From NCBI RefSeq assembly GCF_028551275.1, contig NZ_CP117025.1, positions 3,278,001 to 3,342,000 on the forward strand: a DNA stretch of 64,000 nt, read 5' to 3'. Below the pieces are notes generated by a model. It was not told where the DNA came from. It was given only the letters and a program-made list of their open reading frames with translations, and did no database searches. Shown here piece after piece: positions 20,031-28,069 of this stretch. Both the position numbers and the translations under genes were made by a program. The first letter of the stretch is position 1. Each line of letters starts with the position of its first letter. The stretch is from Sphingomonas hankookensis. Its GTDB lineage: Bacteria > Pseudomonadota > Alphaproteobacteria > Sphingomonadales > Sphingomonadaceae.

Positions 20031-20140
20031 CGTTCGTCCTGAGTAGCCGCTGAGCCTGTCGAAGCGGCGTATCGAAGGACCGCCCCAAATGCTTCGATAC
20101 GAGCCTTCGACTTCACTCAGTCTCTACTCAGCACGAACGG
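20031..20140. repeat. Family D inverted repeat (CGTTCGTCCTGAGTAG type)
   Basis: CGTTCGTCCTGAGTAG at 20031-20046 faces CTACTCAGCACGAACG at 20124-20139, with inner arms GTCGAAGCGGCGTATCGAAG and CTTCGATACGAGCCTTCGAC. It lies directly before the stop of the MFS carrier gene and seems unrelated in sequence to families A to C. Confidence 0.8.
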
Positions 20141-20152
20141 AGTGGCGGAGCC

Positions 20153-21436
20153 TCAAGCCCCCTCCACCCGCGCCAACCGCGGCGACAACACATGCACCAG
20201 CAGCAACGCCACGAAATACGCCGACCCGGCAACGAAGAACAACGGCGCATAGCTGCCGATGCTGTCCAGCACATAACCGGCGTACTTCGCCATCAACATG
20301 CCGCCGACCGCGCCGACCGTCCCGCCGATGCCGACGACCGACCCCACCGCCGCGCGCGGGAACAGGTCGGACGGCAGCGTGTAGAGGTTCGCCGAAAAAG
20401 CCTGATGCGCCGCGGTCGCGATCCCGATCACCAGCACCGCAACCCACAGATTGTCGATCGACTGCGCGAACAGCACCGGCAGCACCGCCACCGCGCAGAC
20501 GAACATCGTCGCCTTGCGCGCGAAATTGACGGTCCGCCCGCTGGCGATCAGCCGCGACGACAGCCATCCGCCCGCAACGCTGCCCAGGTCCGACAACAGA
20601 TAGATCGCGACCAGCGGCGGCCCGAAGCTGAGCAGATCGAGGTCGTAGCGGTCGCCCAGATAGCCCGGCAGCCAGAACAGGAAGAACCACCAGATCGGAT
20701 CGATGCAGAATTTGCCCAGCGCATAGGCCCAGGTCTCGCGCTTCGTTACCAACCGGCGCCACGCGATCGGCTGCACCGGATCGGCCGGGTCCTGCTCGAT
20801 CCATGCCAGTTCGGCCGTCGACAGCTTCCTGTGCTCACGGGGGGAACGGTAGAAGGCCAGCCACGCGACCAGCCACACCAGGCTGACGACGCCGGTCACG
20901 ACGAACGCCATGCGCCACCCATAGGCGAGCGTCAGCACCGGCACCGCCAGCGGGGTGATGATCGCGCCGACATTGGCCCCGGCGTTGAACACGCCGATGG
21001 CAAAGGCGCGTTCCTTGGCCGGGAACCATTCGGTCACCGCCTTGATACCGGCGGGGAAATTGCCCGCCTCGCCGACGCCCAGACCGAAGCGCGCCATCGC
21101 GAATTGCGTCACGCTATACGCGCCGCCATGGGCGATATGCGCGACCTGCCAGATGACGAAGGCGACGGCATAGCCCATGCGCGCGCCGATCACGTCGACG
21201 ATCCGCCCGAACCCGATATAGCCGATCGCATAGGCCATCTGGAAAAAGAAGATGACGTTGGCGAAATCGGTTTCGGTCCAGCCAAGGTCCTTGGACAGGG
21301 TGGGTTTCAGCACCCCGATCATCTGCCGGTCGACATAGTTGATGACCGTCGCCATGAACAACAGCGCGACGATCCCCCAGCGATAGCGGCCCGCGCGCGT
21401 CGCCGCACGTTCGATGCCGTCAGCCTGCTCCGTCAT
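20153..21436 (-). CDS. MFS transporter, hexuronate/anion (ExuT-like) type
   Basis: 427 residues with about 12 hydrophobic segments. The N-terminal RYRWGIVALLFMATVINYVDRQMIGVLKP is characteristic of the anion:cation symporter group that includes ExuT and GarP, which take up galacturonate, glucuronate or other sugar acids. Gene neighbours (FAH-type hydratase, LacI regulator, pectate-lyase-like protein) fit sugar-acid use. Exact substrate is not visible. It starts with ATG 21436 and lacks an obvious LacI operator of the kind seen nearby. Confidence 0.87.
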   Translation of the reverse strand: MTEQADGIERAATRAGRYRWGIVALLFMATVINYVDRQMIGVLKPTLSKDLGWTETDFANVIFFFQMAYAIGYIGFGRIVDVIGARMGYAVAFVIWQVAHIAHGGAYSVTQFAMARFGLGVGEAGNFPAGIKAVTEWFPAKERAFAIGVFNAGANVGAIITPLAVPVLTLAYGWRMAFVVTGVVSLVWLVAWLAFYRSPREHRKLSTAELAWIEQDPADPVQPIAWRRLVTKRETWAYALGKFCIDPIWWFFLFWLPGYLGDRYDLDLLSFGPPLVAIYLLSDLGSVAGGWLSSRLIASGRTVNFARKATMFVCAVAVLPVLFAQSIDNLWVAVLVIGIATAAHQAFSANLYTLPSDLFPRAAVGSVVGIGGTVGAVGGMLMAKYAGYVLDSIGSYAPLFFVAGSAYFVALLLVHVLSPRLARVEGA

Positions 21437-21527
21437 TCCACGCCTCCGCTTGCATCCTCTGCGGATCGGCCCGTCTGTCGGGGCCGATTCCGCGGTGTTG
21501 GTTAGGGGTGACGGCTCGCTGCTTCAC

Positions 21528-21616
21528 CGTACCCCCGCGCAGGCGGGGGTCCAGAGCCACGAGATCAAGCCGTCGCGATCAGGAACCCTGGACCCCCGCC
21601 TGCGCGGGGGTACGGT
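21528..21616. repeat. Family B palindromic repeat pair that forms the 3' end of a gene
   Basis: Arms CGTACCCCCGCGCAGGCGGG (from 21528) and CCCGCCTGCGCGGGGGTACG (to 21615) are inverted copies. The right arm contains the last codons and part of the final frame of the minus-strand hydratase gene (stop at 21579). Confidence 0.85.
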
Positions 21617-22409
21617 CTGAATCCGCCGCACCGCCCGCCGCCACGATCCCGCACGCGACGCGCATCGCCCCGAACTCCGCCTCGAACCGCTGCCCCGGCC
21701 GGATCTGGTGCACGCCCGTCACCGCGCCCGACGACACCCAGGTCCCCGGCGTCAGCGGCACCCCGCGCGCGGCGAGGCAGTCGACCAGGAACGCCACCGC
21801 GCCGATCGGCCCGTCGAGCATCGTCCGCGCGGTCGCCGTGCCGACCACCGCGCCGTCGATCCGCGATTCCACCGGCCAGTCGAGAAAGCCCAGTTCGCGC
21901 CAGCCGGGCACTTCCGCCCCGATCAACAGCCCGTAATTATTGCCATAATCGCTGATCGTGACCAGCGGCCCGTCGGCATTGATCCCGGCATAGGGCGAAC
22001 TGGCGATCTCGATCCCGACATGGACCGCATCGACCAGGTCCAGCGCCTCGTCCAGCGACAGCCCGGTCCGCCCCGGCTCCGGCGCCCGGCCGATCCGCAC
22101 GCAATATTCCGCTTCGGCCGCGGCAAAGCCGTCGGCGATCACCGCCATTGCGCCCGCCTCCGTGCCGACGACCTGATCGGCGAAGATCGGCCCGGCCAGC
22201 CGGTTGGCACCCAGCGCGGTGTCCAGCGGCGCGTTGATCCGCCCGACCTTCCATCCCGCGACCGTGCGGCCGTCGATGGCGATCGCGCGGTCCTGAATGG
22301 CATAGGCCTCGGCCAGCGTCGTCGGCGCCTCCCCCGGATAGGGCGACAGGCCCACCGCCTGCCGCCGTGCCGTCACGAACGCCTGCGCGATCCGATCGCG
22401 ATTACCCAT
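21579..22409 (-). CDS. FAH/2-keto-4-pentenoate hydratase family enzyme
   Basis: 276-residue soluble enzyme of the MhpD-like fumarylacetoacetate-hydrolase fold. Recognisable parts are YAIQDRAIA, GWKVGRIN, the metal-site region AEAEYCVRIG (EYC in place of the usual E-x-E) and the C-terminal SSGAVTGVHQIRPGQ. Homologues hydrate or decarboxylate 2-oxo acids in aromatic or sugar-acid breakdown. The last 13 residues or so (DRTPAQAGVQGS) are translated from the dispersed repeat, so the natural C-terminus was probably replaced. It is divergent from the LacI gene, with a shared operator candidate 39 bases before its start. Confidence 0.8.
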   Translation of the reverse strand: MGNRDRIAQAFVTARRQAVGLSPYPGEAPTTLAEAYAIQDRAIAIDGRTVAGWKVGRINAPLDTALGANRLAGPIFADQVVGTEAGAMAVIADGFAAAEAEYCVRIGRAPEPGRTGLSLDEALDLVDAVHVGIEIASSPYAGINADGPLVTISDYGNNYGLLIGAEVPGWRELGFLDWPVESRIDGAVVGTATARTMLDGPIGAVAFLVDCLAARGVPLTPGTWVSSGAVTGVHQIRPGQRFEAEFGAMRVACGIVAAGGAADSDRTPAQAGVQGS

Positions 22410-22447
22410 GCCCCACAGCCTCTCTCAAATCCGCGATCGGCGTATAG

Positions 22448-22460
22448 GAAACCGGTGTCA
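22448..22460. promoter_or_regulatory. LacI-type operator candidate (site 1)
   Basis: GAAACCGGTGTCA lies between the divergent hydratase and LacI genes. Its exact reverse complement occurs at 27895-27907, and related sites are at 23580 and 27923. The form TGAnACCGGTnTCA, with a central CCGG, is the usual shape of a LacI-family operator. The position allows control of both flanking genes, including autoregulation. Confidence 0.6.
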
Positions 22461-22527
22461 CACGCAAGGCGGCGAAATCGTCCTTCGGGACATTGGCGGA
22501 TCGTTCCGGTCAAGCTATCGAAGCTGC

Positions 22528-23565
22528 ATGAAGAAAACCGGCCAGCCGACCATCAACGACGTCGCCCGACTGGCCGGAGTCTCGAAAAAGACGGTCAGCC
22601 GGGTCATCAACCAGTCGCCGCTCCTGAATGGAGAGACGCGGGACAAGGTTCAGGCGGTCATCGCCGACCTCGGCTACATTCCCAATCCTCAGGCGCGCGC
22701 GCTGGCACTGCGCCGCAACTTCCTGATCGCGCTCATCCACGACAATCCCAATGCGCAGATGGTGTTGCGCGTGCAGCAGGGCTTGCTGGAGGTGTTGCGC
22801 GACACCGAATTCGAACTGCTCGTCCATCCGGTCGATCGGGGCGCGCCCGACATGCGCGACGAAATCCGCCGCTTCCTCGAACGGCAGCGTCCCTATGGCG
22901 TGATGCTGCTCCCGCCCATTTCCGAAAACGACGCGCTCGCGGCGCTGTGCGCGCAGATCGGCTGCCGCTATGTCCGCATGGGGTCCGCCGCGTTCGACGA
23001 TCCCGCCCACATGGTCTCGTCGAACGACCGGGAGGCGGTGCGCGGCGCGATCGATCATCTGCTCGCCGCCGGCCATCGCCGCATCTGCATGATCGCCGGC
23101 CCGCACGGCTTCCGCTCCGCCTTCGAACGGCAGCAGGGGTATGAAGCGGCGATGGAGGCGGCGGGGCTCGGCGTGCAGCGCACCTGGATCGCGCAGGGCG
23201 ACTATACCTTCGAATCCGGCATGCGCGCGGCCGAACGGCTGCTCGACCTGTCGCCGCGTCCGACCGCGATCTTTTCCTCGAACGACGAAATGGCCGCAGG
23301 CGCGCTGCACATCGCGCGGCAGCGCGGGCTGGACGTGCCGGAAAACCTGTCGATCGTCGGGTTCGACGATACCTCGATCGCCTCGCACCTCTGGCCGCCG
23401 CTCACCACGGTCCGCTGGCCGATCGCCACCATGGCCCGCGCCGCCGCGCTGAAGCTGATCGGCGACGATGACGACGAACCCGACGCCGACGCCCCCCCGG
23501 CGGAAGAGACGATGTTCGTCTCGACCCTGATCCGCCGCGCCTCGGTCGCCAAACCGCAGGAGTGA
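22528..23565 (+). CDS. LacI-family transcriptional regulator
   Basis: 345 residues. An N-terminal HTH (TINDVARLAGVSKKTVSRVIN, about 8-30) and hinge helix (NPQARALA) are followed by a periplasmic-binding-protein-like sensor domain (about 62-330). ATG 22528 is chosen because the HTH begins seven residues later; the frame is open for 40 codons upstream, across the promoter. Neighbours point to a plant polysaccharide or sugar-acid effector. Four similar candidate operators (22448, 23580, 27895, 27923) mark likely targets. Confidence 0.92.
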   Translation: MKKTGQPTINDVARLAGVSKKTVSRVINQSPLLNGETRDKVQAVIADLGYIPNPQARALALRRNFLIALIHDNPNAQMVLRVQQGLLEVLRDTEFELLVHPVDRGAPDMRDEIRRFLERQRPYGVMLLPPISENDALAALCAQIGCRYVRMGSAAFDDPAHMVSSNDREAVRGAIDHLLAAGHRRICMIAGPHGFRSAFERQQGYEAAMEAAGLGVQRTWIAQGDYTFESGMRAAERLLDLSPRPTAIFSSNDEMAAGALHIARQRGLDVPENLSIVGFDDTSIASHLWPPLTTVRWPIATMARAAALKLIGDDDDEPDADAPPAEETMFVSTLIRRASVAKPQE

Positions 23566-23579
23566 CTTGCGGGGAAGAA

Positions 23580-23592
23580 TGACACCGATTAC
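23580..23592. promoter_or_regulatory. LacI-type operator candidate (site 2), upstream of the carboxylesterase gene
   Basis: TGACACCGATTAC differs from the site at 27895 (TGACACCGGTTTC) at two of 13 positions. It lies 15 bases after the LacI stop codon and about 104 bases before the esterase start. Confidence 0.45.
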
Positions 23593-23695
23593 CTTGCCTC
23601 GATAGCGTCGCTCCGGCGCAGGCTGGAACATCCCTCCGCAAGCGCGCCGTCAGCCGCACGCACGGAGTCAGCGCGACGTCGAAGGGAGAGGACCC

Positions 23696-25237
23696 ATGCA
23701 CCATCTACCGATCGCCCGCCGCGACCTGATCGCCGGCGCCGCCGCACTGGCGCTGGTCCGCCCCGCCCGCGCCGCACCGCGCACCGCCGACCCCGTCGTC
23801 ACCGCGCCGGCCGGACGCTGGCGCGGAACCACCGAAGCTGGCGTCCACGTCTTTCGCGGCATCCGCTACGGCGTCGACCCGACCCGCTTTCGATTTCAAC
23901 CCGTTACGGCGCCCGCTCCGTCCCGCGACACGCTGGCCGCGACCGATTTCGGGCCGTCCTGCCCGCAACGTGCCAACATCGACGACCAGAATGAGGATTG
24001 CCTGTTCCTCAACGTCTGGACCCCCGATGCCCGGCGCGGCGCCAATCGCCCGGTCATGGTCTATTTCCATGGCGGCGCCTACACGACCGGCACGGTGGTC
24101 GATCCGCTGGTCTACGGCCACAAACTGGCGGCGGACGGCGACGTCGTGGTGGTGACGGTCAACCACCGGCTGAACGCGCTGGGCTATCTCTATCTCGCCC
24201 GGCTCGACCCGCGCTTTCCCGACAGCGGCAATGTTGGACAACGCGATCAACTGCTCGCACTACGGTGGATACGCGACAACATCGCCACCTTCGGCGGCGA
24301 TCCGTCCCGCGTCATGCTGTTCGGCCAGTCGGGCGGCGGGGCGAAGATCGCGACCCTCCTGGCGATGCCCGACGCCACCGGCCTGTTCCACGCCGCCGCG
24401 ACCATGAGCGGCCAGCAGGTCACCGCCTCCGGCCCCCTCAACGCCACCCGCCGCGCCCAGGCATTCCTCGCCCGGCTCAAGGCCACCCCCGCCGAAGCCG
24501 CGACCCTGCCGATCGCCCGCCTGGTCGACGCATTGGCGGCCGAGGACCCGATCCTCGGCGGCGGGGTCTATATGGGGCCGGTGCTCGACATGCGGTCGCT
24601 TCAGCGCCATCCCTTCTGGCCCGACGCCCATCCGCTCGGCCGCCATATTCCGTTGATTCTAGGGAATACCCGCGAGGAGACCCGCGCCTTCATCGCGCCG
24701 CAGCCGGACCTCCACTGGACCAATCTGGCCGAACGCATCGCCCCGCAGCTGCGCGTCGACGCCCCGCCCGAATGGGTCGTCGCCCAGTATCGCGCGCAAT
24801 TCCCGGCGATGACGCCGGAGGATATCCTCTACCGCGCGACCACCGCCGGGCGCAGCTGGCCGGGACAGGTGATCGAGGCGGAGGCCCGCGCCGCCGCCGG
24901 TTCGCCCGCCTGGGTCTACCAGCTCGATTATGCCTCGCCCGTCCGCCCCGGCGGCCGCGCTGCGCATACCGACGACATTCCGCTGGTGTTCGGCACGCTC
25001 GACGCCCCCGGTTCGATGAGCGGCACCGGCCCCGCCGCCCGCGCCCTGTCGCAGCGGATGATGGCCGCCTTCGTTTCGCTCGCCACCCATGGCAATCCCG
25101 GCCGCGACTGGCGGCACCACACCCTGCCGACCCGCGCGACGATGGTGTTCGACACCACCAGCCAGGCGGTCAACGACCCCCGCCGCTGGGAACGCGAACT
25201 CTTCGCCCGCTTCCCCTATATTCAGCCGGGAACCTAG
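23696..25237 (+). CDS. Carboxylesterase type B, exported
   Basis: 513 residues, alpha/beta-hydrolase fold. A Tat-like signal (RRDLIAGAAALALVRPARA) is followed by DCLFLNVWTP, the oxyanion segment VYFHGGAY, and the nucleophile elbow GQSGGGAK (Ser about 217). The catalytic His probably lies in AAHTDDIPLVFG near residue 423. It would hydrolyse carboxylic esters in the periplasm; the carbohydrate neighbourhood suggests acyl groups on plant polysaccharides. A candidate LacI operator lies upstream. Confidence 0.88.
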   Translation: MHHLPIARRDLIAGAAALALVRPARAAPRTADPVVTAPAGRWRGTTEAGVHVFRGIRYGVDPTRFRFQPVTAPAPSRDTLAATDFGPSCPQRANIDDQNEDCLFLNVWTPDARRGANRPVMVYFHGGAYTTGTVVDPLVYGHKLAADGDVVVVTVNHRLNALGYLYLARLDPRFPDSGNVGQRDQLLALRWIRDNIATFGGDPSRVMLFGQSGGGAKIATLLAMPDATGLFHAAATMSGQQVTASGPLNATRRAQAFLARLKATPAEAATLPIARLVDALAAEDPILGGGVYMGPVLDMRSLQRHPFWPDAHPLGRHIPLILGNTREETRAFIAPQPDLHWTNLAERIAPQLRVDAPPEWVVAQYRAQFPAMTPEDILYRATTAGRSWPGQVIEAEARAAAGSPAWVYQLDYASPVRPGGRAAHTDDIPLVFGTLDAPGSMSGTGPAARALSQRMMAAFVSLATHGNPGRDWRHHTLPTRATMVFDTTSQAVNDPRRWERELFARFPYIQPGT

Positions 25238-25263
25238 CGTTTGATCCCCCTGCATCGAACCAG

Positions 25264-25347
25264 ACGTCATCCCAGCGCAGGCTGGGATCTCCCGGTGATG
25301 GCACGCGGCAAGAGCCGCTTGACACCCCAGCCTTCGCTGGGGTGAGG
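25264..25347. repeat. Family B palindromic repeat pair, CCCAGC variant
   Basis: Arms GTCATCCCAGCGCAGGCTGG (from 25265) and CCCCAGCCTTCGCTGGGGTG (to about 25345) lie between the convergent esterase and ThuA-cupin genes. Confidence 0.8.
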
Positions 25348-25371
25348 CTTCCAATCGGATGGATCAGGCCC

Positions 25372-26460
25372 TTACCGCACCGGCATCGCCAGCGGATAGG
25401 CGATCGTCAGCGCCAGCGGCTTGGCCCCACGCTGCGCGATCCCGACCTCGGCCCCGGCATAGAGATAGACGGTCGTGCCCGCCGCCACCCGGCGCGTCAC
25501 GCCGTCGCTGGTCACGTCGCCCTCGCCCGACAGCAGCTGATACACCTCGTCATGGTCGATGCGGTGGACGCCGATCGCGGCGCCCTTGTCCAGCGTGCGG
25601 CGGCGGAACTCCATCGTCCGGCCGGGCACGCGGTCGGTGATCCGCCAGGCGGTGCTCATGCCGATCTTTCCATGCGGCGGCGCCTCGCGCACCCGCGTCG
25701 TCGCCTCGTCGATCACGACCATGGCCGGCGCCTTGCCCCGACCGGTCGCCCAGTCGAGCGCTCCGCCGACATGGGCGAGCACCCGCGCATCGGCCCAGCT
25801 CTCCTTGCGGTGGCCAAGGCCGGAGTAGACCACCCGCCCCTGCCCGACCCGGTGTGCCCACGCCAGCGGCTTCGGGTTCACGTCGCTCGCCCCGATCGAC
25901 TGCGGATCGAACGTCAGCAGCTGATCGAGATCGGTCGACAGGTCGCGAAAGCCGTACCATTCGTCGGCAATGCGGAAGCGCTCGGGCAGGCCGTCGATCG
26001 CCGGATGCCGCTCGGCCGATCGCATCACCTCCGCCTCCGGCACACCCGGCGGATGCTGCGCGAAGCGCCCGCCGATCATCCGCGCATACCAGGGCCAGCT
26101 ATAGTGCGAATCGGCTGCCGCATGGATCGCGACGATCCCGCCGCCGCCTTCGACATAGCGTTGCAGCGCGTCCCGCCGCGGCCCCACGAACCATTCGCTC
26201 TCCGGGCGTTTCGGGTCGGTCGTGGTCGATACCAGCACGATCGCGGCATAGTCGAGCGGACGGTCGAACACCGCCGGATCATCGCTCGCCACCGGCTCCA
26301 GCCCTCGCGCGCGCGCCATCTGCGTCAGTGCGACGACGGCGACCGGAATCGAATCATGCACGAACCCGGTCGCGCGGTGGAACAGCAGCACGCGCTCTGC
26401 CGCCTGTCCCGGCACCGCGAACAGCAGCGCCAGCAGCGCGACGATCAGCCGCACGATCAT
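25372..26460 (-). CDS. ThuA-like domain protein fused to a C-terminal cupin
   Basis: 362 residues with a Sec signal peptide (IVALLALLFAVPGQA). Residues about 22-235 form a ThuA-like (glutamine-amidotransferase-fold) domain: LLFHRATGFVHDSI, GGGGIVAIHAAADSHYSW, HPAIDGLP. The remaining 120 residues read as a cupin (GVHRIDHDEVYQLLSGEGDVTSDG, then VAAGTTVYLYAGAE), which is not part of ordinary ThuA proteins. ThuA proteins are linked to disaccharide (trehalose, sucrose) use, but the reaction is uncertain. Its ATG overlaps the stop of the pectate-lyase-like gene by 4 bp. Confidence 0.78.
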   Translation of the reverse strand: MIVRLIVALLALLFAVPGQAAERVLLFHRATGFVHDSIPVAVVALTQMARARGLEPVASDDPAVFDRPLDYAAIVLVSTTTDPKRPESEWFVGPRRDALQRYVEGGGGIVAIHAAADSHYSWPWYARMIGGRFAQHPPGVPEAEVMRSAERHPAIDGLPERFRIADEWYGFRDLSTDLDQLLTFDPQSIGASDVNPKPLAWAHRVGQGRVVYSGLGHRKESWADARVLAHVGGALDWATGRGKAPAMVVIDEATTRVREAPPHGKIGMSTAWRITDRVPGRTMEFRRRTLDKGAAIGVHRIDHDEVYQLLSGEGDVTSDGVTRRVAAGTTVYLYAGAEVGIAQRGAKPLALTIAYPLAMPVR

Positions 26461-27836
26461 TGCCGCATCGCCCGGTCGCGCGCCGACAGCGATTCCTGGA
26501 TCGGCCCCTTCTGCCCCGGATAGCGTCCCGATTTCGGCTCCATCGTCACCAGATCCCATTCCGCCTCGACGAACGGCGCCGCAGTCGGCACCGGATGGGG
26601 ATATTCGCTCACCTCGCGTTCGTCGTCGATGATCTTTCCACGCCCCTCGGCGACGAAGAACAGCACGCGGATGTCGTCGGCATCGCGGTCCCATGGCCGC
26701 GCGCCGGCATTGGCCAGCACATGCGTCTCGACATCCTGCGCCGGCAGCACCGGCAGCCCGGTCGGCCAGACCGGCGGGGTCTTCGCCTCGATCAGCTTCG
26801 CCCGCGTCACGCCATAGCGGCCGAACATCGGCAGCGGATTGCCATGCTTGTCGACCGCCACGTTATCGCGCCCGTGATAGCGCAGGTCGCCATCGCCGCC
26901 GAGCATCAGGAACGGCAGACCGGCATCGGTCGACGGCCCGGCGCGCATCACATTGCCGACCGCCGACAGCTTGCCCTCCTGATAGTCATGCCCGGCCCAT
27001 TCCAGCGCCATCAGGTTGTAATGCACCGCCCGCGTGCCGGGGTCGTAGATCAGGTTATTGACCACCGCCGCCTGCACGCCGCCCTTCAGCAGCGGGCTGC
27101 GTTCGACATTATGGGCATAGATGTTGCGCCAGATCAGCACGCCGGTCGCGTTGTCGTGGATCAGCGACCCCTTGCTGTGCTCGCCCTTGGGATGGCTGGC
27201 ATCGGCAAGGCCCTCCGACAGCAGGTTGTAGCTGAAGGTGATGTTATGGCTGGTCCCACGCCGCCAGTCGTCGGGTGTCGCCCCCTCGAACCGTGGACCG
27301 GAGGCGGAGAGATTCTCGTCCAGCGCCCAGCTCATCGTGCAATGGTCGACGATGACGTTGCGCGCCGACACGGTGTTCATCGCGTCGACCTCCCACCCCG
27401 ACCGCTTGGGCTGTCCGTCGAGGCCCGGGCGCACGCGCAGGTGGCGGACGATCACGTCATGCGCGCGAATGTCGATCCCGCCGCGGATCAGCGTGATGCC
27501 GGGCGACGGCGCGGTCTGTCCGGCGATGGTCAGGAACGGTTCGGTGATGGTCAGCGTGGTGCGGCCGAGATCGATCACCCCGCCCACCTCGAACACGACG
27601 ATGCGCGGCCCCTTGGCCTCCAGCGCAGCCTTGAGCGAACCGGGCCCATCCGCCGCCAGCGTCGTCACGCGGAGGATGCGTCCGCCACGCCCGCCGGGCG
27701 TCGCCGCCGCCCATCCCTGCGCGCCGGGAAACGCGCTAACCCCCGAAGACACCGCGACATTCTGTGCCTGAGCGACCGGCGTGGCCAAAGCGAATGGCAA
27801 CAGCCCGTATAGGGCCAGGGCAATCCGTCGGTTCAT
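26457..27836 (-). CDS. Pectate-lyase-like exported polysaccharide lyase
   Basis: 459 residues with a Sec signal (LYGLLPFALATPVAQA). The mature protein is a right-handed beta-helix of the pectate-lyase superfamily: AFPGAQGWAAATPGGRGG, then VIVRHLRVRPG, NVIVDHCTMSWALDEN, and repeated N-rich turns. Similar proteins (PL1-like) cleave pectate by beta-elimination. ATG 27836 has GAGAGGAAA just upstream. It is the first gene of an operon with the ThuA-cupin gene and is divergent from a TonB receptor gene; two candidate LacI operators lie in the shared promoter region. Confidence 0.82.
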   Translation of the reverse strand: MNRRIALALYGLLPFALATPVAQAQNVAVSSGVSAFPGAQGWAAATPGGRGGRILRVTTLAADGPGSLKAALEAKGPRIVVFEVGGVIDLGRTTLTITEPFLTIAGQTAPSPGITLIRGGIDIRAHDVIVRHLRVRPGLDGQPKRSGWEVDAMNTVSARNVIVDHCTMSWALDENLSASGPRFEGATPDDWRRGTSHNITFSYNLLSEGLADASHPKGEHSKGSLIHDNATGVLIWRNIYAHNVERSPLLKGGVQAAVVNNLIYDPGTRAVHYNLMALEWAGHDYQEGKLSAVGNVMRAGPSTDAGLPFLMLGGDGDLRYHGRDNVAVDKHGNPLPMFGRYGVTRAKLIEAKTPPVWPTGLPVLPAQDVETHVLANAGARPWDRDADDIRVLFFVAEGRGKIIDDEREVSEYPHPVPTAAPFVEAEWDLVTMEPKSGRYPGQKGPIQESLSARDRAMRQ

Positions 27837-27894
27837 ATTGATTTCCTCTCCGCGCGCTTCTTGACAGCTTCGTCGTGACGGCACAATGTCGCGT

Positions 27895-27907
27895 TGACAC
27901 CGGTTTC
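27895..27907. promoter_or_regulatory. LacI-type operator candidate (site 3)
   Basis: TGACACCGGTTTC is the exact reverse complement of the 13-mer at 22448-22460. It lies 59 bases upstream of the pectate-lyase-like start and 163 bases upstream of the TonB receptor start. Confidence 0.6.
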
Positions 27908-27922
27908 TCAAGCCGAAAACGG

Positions 27923-27937
27923 CGAAACCGGATTCTC
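27923..27937. promoter_or_regulatory. LacI-type operator candidate (site 4)
   Basis: CGAAACCGGATTCTC shares GAAACCGG with the site at 22448 and keeps the TTC half site. It lies 15 bases beyond site 3 in the same divergent promoter region; CCGGTTTC of site 3 and GAAACCGG here form a perfect inverted repeat with a 16-base spacer. Confidence 0.45.
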
Positions 27938-28069
27938 GCGGCGAATCATACCATCGCGAGGAGGATCGACGGAGGCGCGGGCCGAACCGGGAACCGTGTC
28001 GCCGAAAGCAGATGGCCGGAGCAGGAGCAATAATGCTCCCGGTGTCATCGGGCAGGGAGAGGGATTGCC

